Part shown: positions 43,261 through 51,330 of the stretch, in pieces
How the letters are laid out: each line of letters starts with the position of its first letter
Position numbering within the stretch: the first letter of the stretch is position 1
NCBI RefSeq assembly: GCF_006335145.1
Contig: NZ_VDMN01000006.1
Span: forward strand, 124,001-188,000
Direction: 5' to 3'
DNA length: 64,000 nucleotides
Origin: Aliirhizobium smilacinae
Lineage (GTDB): Bacteria; Pseudomonadota; Alphaproteobacteria; Rhizobiales; Rhizobiaceae
The notes under the pieces: model-generated
What the model saw: only the letters and a program-made list of their open reading frames with translations
What the model was told of the DNA's origin: nothing
Database searches by the model: none
Made by a program: the position numbers and the translations under genes

Positions 43261-43779
43261 ATGGAACAGTCCGCCAAATCTCGCCGCTCGGCAGATCTCA
43301 AGACCCCGACAGGTCTCAGTGCCGAAGCAACCAAGGACATTTCCGGTGGCGCCAATGCGCTGCTGGCCGATGTCTTTGCACTTTACCTGAAGACCAAGAA
43401 TTTCCACTGGCACATGTCCGGCGCGAATTTCCGCGACTTCCACCTGATGCTCGACGACCATGGCGACGAGCTTCTGGCCATGACTGACCCGCTGGCCGAA
43501 CGCGTGCGCAAGATCGGCGGCAACACGCTGCGCTCGATCGGCGACATTTCCCGCAAGCAGCGCATCGAGGATAACGACGCCGAGTTCGTTCATCCGCACG
43601 AAATGCTGGCGGAACTGCGTGACGACAATGGCGCGCTCGTCGCCAGCATGCGCGAGTTGCACGACGTCTGTGACGAACATAGCGATGTCGCTACCGCCAG
43701 CCTGCTGGAAAACTGGATCGACGAGACGGAAAAGCGCGTCTGGTTCCTCTTCGAAATCCTGCGCGACACCAACAAGTAA
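43261..43779 (+). CDS. dps: Dps-family DNA-protection/mini-ferritin protein
   Basis: 172-aa Dps protein that stores iron at a ferroxidase site formed between subunits of a dodecamer and protects DNA from peroxide. The ferroxidase residues are in KTKNFHWHMSGANFRDFHLM and DDHGDELLAMTDPLAERV; the helical bundle ends with LLENWIDETEKRVWFLFEIL. A lysine/arginine-rich N-terminus (QSAKSRRSADLK) may bind DNA. The ATG at 43261 with AAGGA upstream is preferred to one five codons earlier. Confidence 0.94.
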   Translation: MEQSAKSRRSADLKTPTGLSAEATKDISGGANALLADVFALYLKTKNFHWHMSGANFRDFHLMLDDHGDELLAMTDPLAERVRKIGGNTLRSIGDISRKQRIEDNDAEFVHPHEMLAELRDDNGALVASMRELHDVCDEHSDVATASLLENWIDETEKRVWFLFEILRDTNK

Positions 43780-43789
43780 CATGCTCTTC

Positions 43790-43820
43790 GCCGGCATCCG
43801 TATTGCGGATGCCGGCTTTT
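43790..43820 (+). terminator. Intrinsic terminator of dps
   Basis: GCCGGCATCCG and its complement CGGATGCCGGC (11-bp arms, about 5-nt loop) are followed by TTTTGTTT. Confidence 0.9.
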
Positions 43821-43870
43821 GTTTGATACATTTTGCTATGCCTGGTTGATATCCTGACGGGGAGTTTTGC

Positions 43871-45517
43871 ATGCCCGATCTTCCTGTCGATCCGACCGAC
43901 CCGTGGATACGCCCGGCACAAACCTTCCCCTTGCTGACCGACGACATGATCGAGCGAATCCGTCCCTACGGAACGGAGGAGCTTGTCGGGGAAGACACTT
44001 ATGTCTTCCGTCGCGGCGATCATTCGATCGATTTCCTTCTGGTTCTCGATGGCGAATTGCAGATGTTCGCCGACGATCCGATCAAGGGCCGGCATCATCT
44101 CTACAGCTACACACGAGGCCAGTTCAGTGGTGAGCAGAACATGTTCACCCATCGCAGCATTCTGCTCTCCGGTCTCTGCCTTGCCGGTTCGCGGGTGATC
44201 CGGGTCTGCAACGAGAAATTCCGTGCGCTGATCACCGGGGAACCGGATATCGGCGAGACGATCATCCGCTCCTACATTCTTCGCCGGGCCGGTTTCGTGC
44301 GGCATGCGACGGGCGGCGGCATCCTTGTCGGACACAAGGAAGGCGGCGAGCTGCTCGGCATCCAGCGCTTTCTCATCCGCAATCTCTATCCCGTGACGAT
44401 CATGGGAGTGAACGATCCGGAAGCGCCGGACGTGATGCAGAGGTTCGGGCTTGATGCCGATGACCTGCCGGCTTTGATCACGCCGGATCATGGCGTTCTC
44501 AAGCGTCCGACGAACGAAATTCTGGCCGACGAACTGGGACTTTTCGAACCGCCGGAAGATGATGCGGTGTATGACGTGGTGGTGCTTGGAGCGGGGCCCG
44601 CCGGGCTTGCGTCGGCCGTCTATGCCGCATCGGAAGGGCTGAAGACGCTGGTGGTCGAGACCATGGCGCCGGGCGGTCAGGCTGGCACCTCATCGAAGAT
44701 CGAAAACTATCTCGGTTTTCCGACCGGCATTTCCGGGCTGGCGCTTGCCGGCCGGGCGCATATCCAGGCGCAGAAGTTTGGCGCACGCCTTTGCGTCTCG
44801 CGCAGTGCGGCCTCACTCGATTGCTCGGAGGCGCCTTATGTCATCGGCTTGAGCGATGGCCGTTCGGTCAGCACGAAAACCGTCGTCGTCGCGACTGGCG
44901 CACGCTATCGCAAGCTCGATGTTCCCAACTATGCGCGCTTCGAAGGCCGTGGCATCCAGTATGCGGCAACGGCTATGGAAGGGCAGGTCTGCTCCGGCCA
45001 GGAGGTCGTCATCGTCGGCGGCGGCAATTCCGCCGGGCAGGCCGCCGTCTTCCTGTCGCGAACCGCGCGCCACGTTCATATGCTGGTTCGCAGCAAGATC
45101 TCCGCGACGATGTCGGACTATCTCGTGCAGCGGATTAAGAGTTCGCCGCATATCACGCTTTGCGAAGGATGCGAGATTACCGAGCTTGACGGCGGTCAGA
45201 ACCTCGAGACCGTGGCCTGGGTCGATCGCTCGACCGGACAGGCCTCCCGCTGCGATGCCTCCAACCTGTTCGTGATGATCGGGGCGGAGCCGAATACCGA
45301 TTGGCTTGACGGCTGTCTGGAGCTCGACCGTCACGGTTTCGTCTGCACCGGGCTTTCCTCCGACGACATGACACGGCATCCCTATGCCGCCAGCAAACCG
45401 GGCGTGTTTGCGGTCGGCGACGTTCGGGCCGGTTCGGTCAAACGCGTGGCCTCGGCCGTTGGCGAGGGATCGGTCGTGGTTGCCGCGATCCATCAGTATC
45501 TTGCAGTGGTGCATTGA
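43871..45517 (+). CDS. Cyclic-nucleotide-binding domain fused to a thioredoxin-reductase-like flavoprotein without redox cysteines
   Basis: 548-aa fusion. Residues about 20-140 form a CRP-type cNMP-binding domain (ELVGEDTYVFRRGDHSIDFL, LVLDGELQMFADDPIKGRHH). After a linker a thioredoxin-reductase fold starts: YDVVVLGAGPAGLASAVYAA (FAD), APGGQAGTSSKIENYLGFPT, EVVIVGGGNSAGQAAVFLSR (NADPH), and KPGVFAVGDVRAGSVKRVAS. The CATC active site is replaced by AATA (A365 and A368 in IQYAATAMEG), so normal dithiol transfer is not possible. GGGGAG precedes the ATG. It neighbours a small membrane protein and a UBP zinc-finger gene. Role probably signal-dependent NAD(P)H-linked redox (inference). Confidence 0.9.
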   Translation: MPDLPVDPTDPWIRPAQTFPLLTDDMIERIRPYGTEELVGEDTYVFRRGDHSIDFLLVLDGELQMFADDPIKGRHHLYSYTRGQFSGEQNMFTHRSILLSGLCLAGSRVIRVCNEKFRALITGEPDIGETIIRSYILRRAGFVRHATGGGILVGHKEGGELLGIQRFLIRNLYPVTIMGVNDPEAPDVMQRFGLDADDLPALITPDHGVLKRPTNEILADELGLFEPPEDDAVYDVVVLGAGPAGLASAVYAASEGLKTLVVETMAPGGQAGTSSKIENYLGFPTGISGLALAGRAHIQAQKFGARLCVSRSAASLDCSEAPYVIGLSDGRSVSTKTVVVATGARYRKLDVPNYARFEGRGIQYAATAMEGQVCSGQEVVIVGGGNSAGQAAVFLSRTARHVHMLVRSKISATMSDYLVQRIKSSPHITLCEGCEITELDGGQNLETVAWVDRSTGQASRCDASNLFVMIGAEPNTDWLDGCLELDRHGFVCTGLSSDDMTRHPYAASKPGVFAVGDVRAGSVKRVASAVGEGSVVVAAIHQYLAVVH

Positions 45518-45597
45518 TCTTAGTCGACGTGCCGTTTCCCCTTGTTTTCCAGAGAGGCAAACTCCTATCTTTGAACTAAGGGGCCAGGGAGAGGGCA

Positions 45598-45792
45598 TTG
45601 CAGAACGAGACCCAACGTCATTTTGAAACGCGAAATCTGGATGAAGATGCCAGACGAAGGCAAAAGCGGGCCTATAGGGTTCTTTCCAAGAGGGAAACGA
45701 ACCGAAACAAGAGGGATCTTGTAATCCTGCTTGGCTTCTTGCTCTCCATCATACTTCTCATGGCGTGGGTGCTGGGAGCATTTCAGACGTAA
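45598..45792 (+). CDS. Small basic membrane protein (64 aa)
   Basis: Not recognised. TTG start with AGGGAGAGG upstream. N-terminal 40 residues highly charged, mostly Arg/Lys/Glu (NLDEDARRRQKRAYRVLSKR), then one transmembrane helix (DLVILLGFLLSIILLMAWVL) and a four-residue tail. Its last ten bases overlap the end of the convergent UBP zinc-finger gene. Located 80 bp after the cNMP-flavoprotein gene and may share its transcript. Confidence 0.6.
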   Translation: MQNETQRHFETRNLDEDARRRQKRAYRVLSKRETNRNKRDLVILLGFLLSIILLMAWVLGAFQT

Positions 45793-46079
45793 CGCGGGAT
45801 CGGGCCAACCTGCGGTGTCTGGTCGGGAAGATCGACGATCTCCTCGTCGATATAACACCAGCCCCAGCCTTCCGGCGGATCATAACCTTCGATGATCGGA
45901 TGACGGGTCTGCCGAAAATGGCCCGTCGCGTGTTTGCCTTCCGACTCGTCGCAGCAGCCGACATGGCCGCATTCGCGGCAGAGGCGCAGGTGAACCCATG
46001 TCATGCCCAGTTCCAGGCATTCCTCGCAACCGCGCGTTTTCGGCGTCACGGTCCTGATGAAGTTATGATGCGTACACAT
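45783..46079 (-). CDS. UBP-type zinc finger protein
   Basis: 98-aa protein that is little more than a UBP (ubiquitin-hydrolase-type) zinc finger: CTHHNFIRTVTPKTRGCEEC, LRLCRECGHVGCCDESEGKH, HFRQTRHPIIEGYDPPEGW, giving the Cys/His set for three zinc ions. Bacteria lack ubiquitin, so the ligand is unknown. Such genes frequently accompany cNMP-TrxR fusion genes, as I recall, and the neighbour is exactly that. GGAAGAG lies before the ATG at 46079. The preceding gene on the same strand is a receiver protein 20 bp away, so they are probably one operon. Confidence 0.9.
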   Translation of the reverse strand: MCTHHNFIRTVTPKTRGCEECLELGMTWVHLRLCRECGHVGCCDESEGKHATGHFRQTRHPIIEGYDPPEGWGWCYIDEEIVDLPDQTPQVGPIPRYV

Positions 46080-46099
46080 GCGCTGATCTCTTCCGATGT

Positions 46100-46468
46100 T
46101 CAGGGTGCTGCCTGCGTGGCCTTCTCGATGCAGTCGACAAGAGTATCGACCTTGAAAGGTTTGGGAAGGACGCAGGTGTCCTTGCCAAGATTGAGCCGCC
46201 CTATCTCGTCCGCAAAGGCCGTGACGAAGATGAACGGGACTTCGCTTCCGCGTGTGGCAAGCGTATGGAAAAGGTCGATACCACTCATGCCGCCCATGTG
46301 TACGTCGGAGACGATGCACGAACAGTCGGCAGCTTCGGTCGTGGCCAGGAATGCCTCTGCAGATTCAAAGCTACGCGCTTCGTAACCGAATGATCTCAAT
46401 AGGCCGCTCATCCCGCGACGAATGTTTTCTTCGTCGTCGATGATGGCAATGATGACAGGCGCTTTCAA
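46100..46468 (-). CDS. Single-domain response regulator (FixJ-type receiver)
   Basis: 122-aa stand-alone receiver. IIAIIDDEENIRRGMSGLLR carries the acidic pair, CIVSDVHMGGMSGIDLF the phospho-acceptor Asp, FIFVTAFAD the switch Thr and LPKPFKVDTLVDCIEKA the Lys. No output domain. It sits between the UBP zinc-finger gene and the FixJ-like regulator gene in the same orientation and may act as a phosphate sink or a second target of the nearby kinase. Confidence 0.92.
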   Translation of the reverse strand: MKAPVIIAIIDDEENIRRGMSGLLRSFGYEARSFESAEAFLATTEAADCSCIVSDVHMGGMSGIDLFHTLATRGSEVPFIFVTAFADEIGRLNLGKDTCVLPKPFKVDTLVDCIEKATQAAP

Positions 46469-46571
46469 CGGGAATGAACCAATCTCCGGGGGAATTCCGG
46501 TTTTCTATCTGCCCTCAATATGCGCCCGGGAGAGAAGCGTTTAAATTATACAGGGGTTTATTCGGCTCATT

Positions 46572-47189
46572 CTATCGGTGCGACAGACCGAGCAATTCCG
46601 CCATCTTCACCAGATCGGCGAAGGTTTTTGCGTTCATCTTGCGGCTGACCTTGCCGCGATGAATTTTTACGGTGATCTCGCTCAGGCCCAGTTCGCCGGC
46701 AATCTGCTTGTTCATCAGGCCGGCCGTCGCCATCGCCATGATCTGCTGCTCACGCGGGGAAAGCTGCGTGTAACGGGATTTGAGATCAGCCTCGGTGCGG
46801 CTGGAGCCCAGAAACGCCTGGTGTTTCTCGACAGCAGAAGCGACCGAATCGAGAATGTCCTGATCCCGGAACGGCTTGGAGAGAAAGTCTGCGGCCCCCG
46901 CCTTCATGGCGCGCACGGTCATAGGGATGTCGCCATGGGCGGTGACGAAGATGATCGGAACCACAACACCGCGGTCGGTCAGCTTCTGCTGGAAGTCCAG
47001 GCCGCTGGTAAACGGCAGCCGGATATCGAGGATCAGGCAGCTGGCCTGCGGCAGGCATTCGTCCTCGTAGAGGTCGAGCGCGGTCGCAAAAACCCGCACA
47101 CGATAACCGACGGAACGAAGCAGGGTGTCGAGCGCTTGCCGGATAAGCGGTTCGTCGTCGACGACCAGGATGATTGGGCTTTCCGTCAT
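46572..47189 (-). CDS. FixJ/NarL-family response regulator
   Basis: 205-aa two-domain regulator: receiver (IILVVDDEPLIRQALDTLLR, CLILDIRLPFTSGLDFQQKL, FVTAHGDIPMTVRAMKAGAA, LSKPFRDQDIL) and C-terminal LuxR-type helix-turn-helix (LSPREQQIMAMATAGLMNKQ, IAGELGLSEITVKIHRGKVS). Architecture and the dimerisation-face sequence match FixJ/TodT/StyR. The PAS kinase at 41-42.7 kb, with a FixL-type H-box, is the obvious partner although five genes lie between. Starts 200 bp from the divergent AraC gene. Confidence 0.92.
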   Translation of the reverse strand: MTESPIILVVDDEPLIRQALDTLLRSVGYRVRVFATALDLYEDECLPQASCLILDIRLPFTSGLDFQQKLTDRGVVVPIIFVTAHGDIPMTVRAMKAGAADFLSKPFRDQDILDSVASAVEKHQAFLGSSRTEADLKSRYTQLSPREQQIMAMATAGLMNKQIAGELGLSEITVKIHRGKVSRKMNAKTFADLVKMAELLGLSHR

Positions 47190-47388
47190 GTCCTCAATTC
47201 ATTGAAATCATCGCGATTCAAACCTCGACCCGACCCTACGCGGCGTGTTCCGCCAAGGGCAATAATACCCGAGTATAGGAGGTTAAAACCCATGTGTACG
47301 AAAACTGACTGACTGTAGAATATCCGATTGGCGGCGGCCATCTCAATATGGACTGGTGAAAATTCGACAGATCCACAGGAGAGCGTAG

Positions 47389-47940
47389 ATGTCCGCCACC
47401 GCAGCTGTTGTCGCCCGTCAGATCAACCCGCTCGATATGAGCACGATTTATGCCGATCTGGCTAACCTCTACCCAGACAATCCCTTCGGCGTTGATATCG
47501 GAACCGCCGAGCGGCGGCCTGGTCAGCTGCGGCTTGTAGAGCCGGCCGCTTCATTCGTCAGCCCGGAGAAGCAGGTCACTACCGGTGGCCTTGCTCCATG
47601 GCAGGTCAAAAAAGTGAGACACTATATCGATGAACGGATTTCCCATGGAATTCCGCTCGACGAACTCGCCCAGCAGGTTCGTCTCAGCACAAGTTATTTT
47701 TCCGCCGCATTCAAGACAACCTTCGGCGTCTCCCCGCACAGCTATGTCGTTTCGTGCCGGGTGGAACATGCCAAGCAGCGCATGCTGACCACCAAGGCGC
47801 CGCTCTGCGAGATCGCGCTCGATTGCGGGCTGGCCGATCAGTCTCATCTTTCCCGCGTGTTCCGGCGCGTCACCGGCACCACGCCCAGCGCCTGGCGCCG
47901 TTATTTTTCCCGTCCGGACGGCGCCGTCGCGCTGCAATAG
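47389..47940 (+). CDS. AraC-family transcriptional regulator (short form)
   Basis: 183-aa protein with a C-terminal AraC double helix-turn-helix (VKKVRHYIDERISHGIPLDE, LAQQVRLSTSYFSAAFKTTF, CEIALDCGLADQSHLSRVFR, GTTPSAWRRYF). The N-terminal 75 residues are too short for a cupin sensor and look unstructured, so it may respond to abundance or a partner rather than a ligand. CAGGAGAG lies before the ATG. It is divergent from the FixJ-like gene. Confidence 0.9.
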   Translation: MSATAAVVARQINPLDMSTIYADLANLYPDNPFGVDIGTAERRPGQLRLVEPAASFVSPEKQVTTGGLAPWQVKKVRHYIDERISHGIPLDELAQQVRLSTSYFSAAFKTTFGVSPHSYVVSCRVEHAKQRMLTTKAPLCEIALDCGLADQSHLSRVFRRVTGTTPSAWRRYFSRPDGAVALQ

Positions 47941-48072
47941 GTGTCGGCAATGCCGTGCCGTATCGAGGCGCTGCAGGCTTCACCCCAAGGCCTGCCGCGT
48001 CTCGATTTGCACGCGGGTGTGATGCAGATGTGCCACAGTGATAAAGCATCTGCTGAGTTTGTATCAGAATGG

Positions 48073-48097
48073 GGAACCGCATCCCATCGATTGCGTT
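48073..48097 (+). promoter_or_regulatory. EcfG (general stress sigma factor) promoter
   Basis: GGAAC at 48073-48077 and CGTT at 48094-48097 with exactly 16 bp between them match the alphaproteobacterial EcfG consensus. It lies about 95 bp before the receiver gene at 48192 and in the right orientation. It was the only perfect match I noticed in an intergenic position in the window. Confidence 0.75.
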
Positions 48098-48191
48098 AGA
48101 GGTCCGGACGGAATGGCTTGAGACGTTTTGTCGAAGCCGGCAAGTTAGGATGCGGGTGGCAGATCAGTCGCCGCATCCGTTAGGACGGACC

Positions 48192-48590
48192 ATGGCGGAT
48201 GAGCTATCGATACAATTGCTTCTGGTCGAGGATGACCATCTCCTGCGGCTCGATGCCGAGGAACTGCTGACCGAAAACGGCTTCGAGGTTACGTCTTTTG
48301 CCTCGGCAGAAGAGGCGATTGCCGAGCTCGATGCCAATGCGGCGCAGTTTTCGGGTGTCATCACCGATATACGTTTGGGCAAGGGCGGCACCGGCTGGCA
48401 GGTCGGCCAGCACGCGCGGCAATGTGTATCGAGCATCCCAATCGTTTATGTGACGGCAGACAGTGCCGCCGAGTGGACATCGCATGGCGTGCCCAACAGC
48501 GTCCTGATCCAGAAACCTTTCGTGCCGGCGCAACTGATCGCCGCCATTAGCGGACTTCTCAACGACGCGAGCATGGCAAACGCTGTTTGA
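48192..48590 (+). CDS. Single-domain response regulator under an EcfG promoter
   Basis: 132-aa stand-alone receiver: IQLLLVEDDHLLRLDAEELL (acidic pair), GVITDIRLGKGGTGWQVGQH (phospho-acceptor Asp), IPIVYVTADS (switch Thr) and VLIQKPFVPAQLIAAISGLL (Lys). The insert LGKGGTGWQ after the acceptor site is typical of the single-domain receivers linked to HWE/HisKA2 kinases in rhizobia. AGGACGG lies before the ATG at 48192; the open frame extends upstream but covers the promoter. The promoter makes it a general-stress-response gene. Confidence 0.88.
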   Translation: MADELSIQLLLVEDDHLLRLDAEELLTENGFEVTSFASAEEAIAELDANAAQFSGVITDIRLGKGGTGWQVGQHARQCVSSIPIVYVTADSAAEWTSHGVPNSVLIQKPFVPAQLIAAISGLLNDASMANAV

Positions 48591-48596
48591 GCTAAG

Positions 48597-49574
48597 CTAG
48601 CCGGCTTTGCCGCGCTTTCCGATGATTTCAGCCATGACGCAGAGCAGCTCGAACATGACAGTGACGCCGAGGAAGGCCGTGGCGCCGCTGGTGTCGAAAG
48701 GCGGCGAGACTTCCACCATATCCGCGCCGACGATGTTGAGGCCGCGCAAGGCCCGCACGACCTGCAGCGCCTGATAGCTGTTCGGCCCGCCGATCTCCGG
48801 TGTACCTGTTCCCGGTGCGAAGGCCGGATCGATGAAATCGATATCGTAGCTGACATAGGTTTCGCCCGAACCGGCGATCTCCCGCGCCTCCAGCATGACA
48901 TCATCAACACCGCGTGCGTGAAATTCCTCGATCGGGATGACGCGAATGCCGACGGCGTCGGCAAAATCGCGGTCCTCGAAATCGTAGGCCGGGCCGCGTA
49001 TGCCGATCATGCAGACCCGTTTCGGATCGAGCAGCCCTTCTTCGACGGCGCGGCGGAAAGGTGTTCCGTGGGTGTATTTGAAACCGCCGAAATAGGAGTG
49101 GAAGAGATCGGTATGGCTGTCGAAATGGATCATGCCCAGCGGTCTGTCGCGGCCGAGAGAACGCAGGATCGGCAGCGAAGACAAATGATCGCCGCCGGCC
49201 GTGAGCGGCATGATGCCGGCTGCCTTCACCCGGTCGTAAAAGGCGGTGATGCGCTTCATCGAATCCTCGACATCGGCCGGGTTGGGTCCGACATCGCCCA
49301 GATCGGCGCAGTTGGCGAGATCATAGGGCCTTATCCGCGTTGCGCCATTTTCGTGCCTCACCATGCTGGAGAGATCGCGAAGCTGGCGCGGCGCGTGGCG
49401 CGGACCAGGCCGGTTGGTCGTACCGCCATCCCATGGCACACCGATCAGGCCGATATCCACCTGGCTCAAGCGCTCGTCATCCAGCAGAATATGCGGCAGG
49501 CGCATGAAGGTTGCGATGCCGGCAAAGCGCGGCAGGTCAACGCCCGAGACCGGGCGGAAGTCGGAATTGGTCAT
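48597..49574 (-). CDS. Agmatinase-family ureohydrolase
   Basis: 325-aa dinuclear-manganese hydrolase of the arginase/agmatinase family, releasing urea from a guanidino compound. Metal-binding motifs are GGDHLSSLPIL, HFDSHTDLFHSYFGG (Ser instead of the usual Ala in DAHxD) and SYDIDFIDPAFAPGTGTPEI. Normal length for agmatinase or guanidinobutyrase; sequence does not separate them. It is followed upstream on the same strand by a class III aminotransferase (86 bp gap), which could act on the amine formed, so polyamine or guanidinobutyrate use is inferred. Confidence 0.88.
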   Translation of the reverse strand: MTNSDFRPVSGVDLPRFAGIATFMRLPHILLDDERLSQVDIGLIGVPWDGGTTNRPGPRHAPRQLRDLSSMVRHENGATRIRPYDLANCADLGDVGPNPADVEDSMKRITAFYDRVKAAGIMPLTAGGDHLSSLPILRSLGRDRPLGMIHFDSHTDLFHSYFGGFKYTHGTPFRRAVEEGLLDPKRVCMIGIRGPAYDFEDRDFADAVGIRVIPIEEFHARGVDDVMLEAREIAGSGETYVSYDIDFIDPAFAPGTGTPEIGGPNSYQALQVVRALRGLNIVGADMVEVSPPFDTSGATAFLGVTVMFELLCVMAEIIGKRGKAG

Positions 49575-49660
49575 GCATGTTCCCCGGCGGCTTTACCGCT
49601 CATATCGCGCAAATCGATGCGGGCCGCCGTTTAAGGACGCAGCCCGCATTGCCTGGCCAA

Positions 49661-51043
49661 TCAGCCGAACACCTTGGTGAGTGCCTTGTCGATCGCGCCG
49701 GTGACCTGATCGATCTCGGCCGCATTGATGATCAGCGGCGGGCTGAGGCACAGTGTGTTGTTTAGGCCCGGAACCGAACGGTTGGTGGCGCCGATGATGA
49801 CGCCCTGCGCAAGGCAGTCGGCTGTGACGGCCTGGACCATCTTTTCCGGTGCCGGCTCCTTGGTCTCGCGATCCATCACCAGTTCCGCGCCGCAGAAAAG
49901 CCCGAGACCACGCACGTCGCCGATCACCTGATGACGGCTCTGCAACTCGCGCAGATTGTTCATCAGCCGTTCGCCCATCTTCAGCGTATTCTCCAACAGG
50001 CCTTCATCGACGATGATCCGCATGTTTTCGAGTGCCGCCGCAGGCCCCGAGGTGCAGCCGCCGAAAGTGGAGATGTCGCGGAAATAGGAGAGGGGATCGG
50101 ATGGATCGTCCTTGAACATCTCGAAGACCTTTTCGGTCGTCACCGTGCAGGAGATCGCCGCATAACCGGAGGCCACGCCCTTCGCCATGGTGACGAAATC
50201 AGGCTCGATGCCGTAGTGCTGGTAACCGAACCATTTGCCGGTGCGGCCCATGCCGCAGACGACTTCGTCGATATGCAGCAGCACATCGTATTTGAGGCAG
50301 ATTTCCTGCACGCGTTCCCAGTAACCCTTGGGCGGCACAATGACGCCGCCGCCTGCCGTCACCGGCTCGAGGCAGAGCAGGCCGATAGTTTCCGGGCCTT
50401 CGCGCAGGATCACGTCCTCGATCGCGTTGGCGGCGCGCAGGCCGTAATCTTCGACGTCACCCCACTGGCTGCGATATTCGAGGCAATGCGGCACCTCGAC
50501 AAAACCTTCGGGCATCGGGCCGTATTGTTCGCGACGTTCCTTCTGGCCGGCGGCCGCCAGCGTGCCGAGCGTCGTTCCGTGGTAGTCGCGGTCGCGATAG
50601 AGGATCTTGTATTTGCCGCCATTGTGTTTGCGGTGCGCGATCTGGCGCACCATCTTGAACACCTTCTCGTTCGCTTCCGAGCCGGAGTTCGAATAATAGA
50701 CGCGGGTCATGCCCGGCATCTTTTCGATCAGCTTTTCGGCAAACAGCGCTGCCGGAATATTGCCGGCGGCGCCGGCGAAATAGTTGAGTTTTATCAGTTG
50801 CTCGCGCACCGCATCGGCGATCGTCGTGCGGCCATAACCAACATTGACGGTCCACACCGCACCGGCGACGGCATCCAGATATTCCTTGCCCGTGGCATCC
50901 CAGACCCGTGTGCCCTTGCCCTCGACATAGATGCGGGGATCGGTGGCCTCATACTGCTTGTGCTGGGAGAGATGATGCCAGACATGGGCGCGGTCGGCCT
51001 CGATGACGGCCTGGATGTCGTTCGGACGGGAAGCGACGTTCAT
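49661..51043 (-). CDS. Class III PLP aminotransferase (taurine/omega-amine:pyruvate-like)
   Basis: 460-aa fold-type I enzyme moving an omega-amino group to a keto acid. Motifs: VWHHLSQHKQYEATDPRIYV and WDATGKEYLDAVAGAVWTVN at the N-terminus, YSNSGSEANEKVFKMVRQIA (cofactor phosphate), LHIDEVVCGMGRTGKWFGYQ (Asp contacting pyridine N) and the PLP-lysine in DFVTMAKGVASGYAAI. The N-terminal block resembles taurine:pyruvate aminotransferases; general annotation is aspartate aminotransferase family. It probably shares a transcript with the agmatinase-type gene and could act on an amine made by that enzyme. Confidence 0.88.
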   Translation of the reverse strand: MNVASRPNDIQAVIEADRAHVWHHLSQHKQYEATDPRIYVEGKGTRVWDATGKEYLDAVAGAVWTVNVGYGRTTIADAVREQLIKLNYFAGAAGNIPAALFAEKLIEKMPGMTRVYYSNSGSEANEKVFKMVRQIAHRKHNGGKYKILYRDRDYHGTTLGTLAAAGQKERREQYGPMPEGFVEVPHCLEYRSQWGDVEDYGLRAANAIEDVILREGPETIGLLCLEPVTAGGGVIVPPKGYWERVQEICLKYDVLLHIDEVVCGMGRTGKWFGYQHYGIEPDFVTMAKGVASGYAAISCTVTTEKVFEMFKDDPSDPLSYFRDISTFGGCTSGPAAALENMRIIVDEGLLENTLKMGERLMNNLRELQSRHQVIGDVRGLGLFCGAELVMDRETKEPAPEKMVQAVTADCLAQGVIIGATNRSVPGLNNTLCLSPPLIINAAEIDQVTGAIDKALTKVFG

Positions 51044-51330
51044 GATATTCCTCTTTCTGCCTTTATGTGTCGTCCAGGCCCTTTCCTCGGGGCATGGCGA
51101 CGTTTCTTGACGCCATGAAAGATCCCTTCGTCGCTCATGTCAAAGGATTTGCGCGGGGAATTTTGCGAAAGCGGCGATGGCCGCATGGGCGGGCTCAAGG
51201 AGAGATCGCCAGACGCGCGAAAAACGCCGCAATTTTATTAGCTTCACGTACTATAGCGGCCTCAAACGGCTTTCGATCCCGCCTCAATTCCCTTAGAAAT
51301 ACAGGCTCTTGGGAACTTGTGGGAGGAAAC

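Noticed and set aside
47277..47312. AGGAGG followed by a six-codon ORF (MCTKTD) upstream of the AraC gene
   Set aside because: The ribosome site is perfect but six codons cannot be told from chance, and no attenuator-like hairpins link it to the AraC gene.
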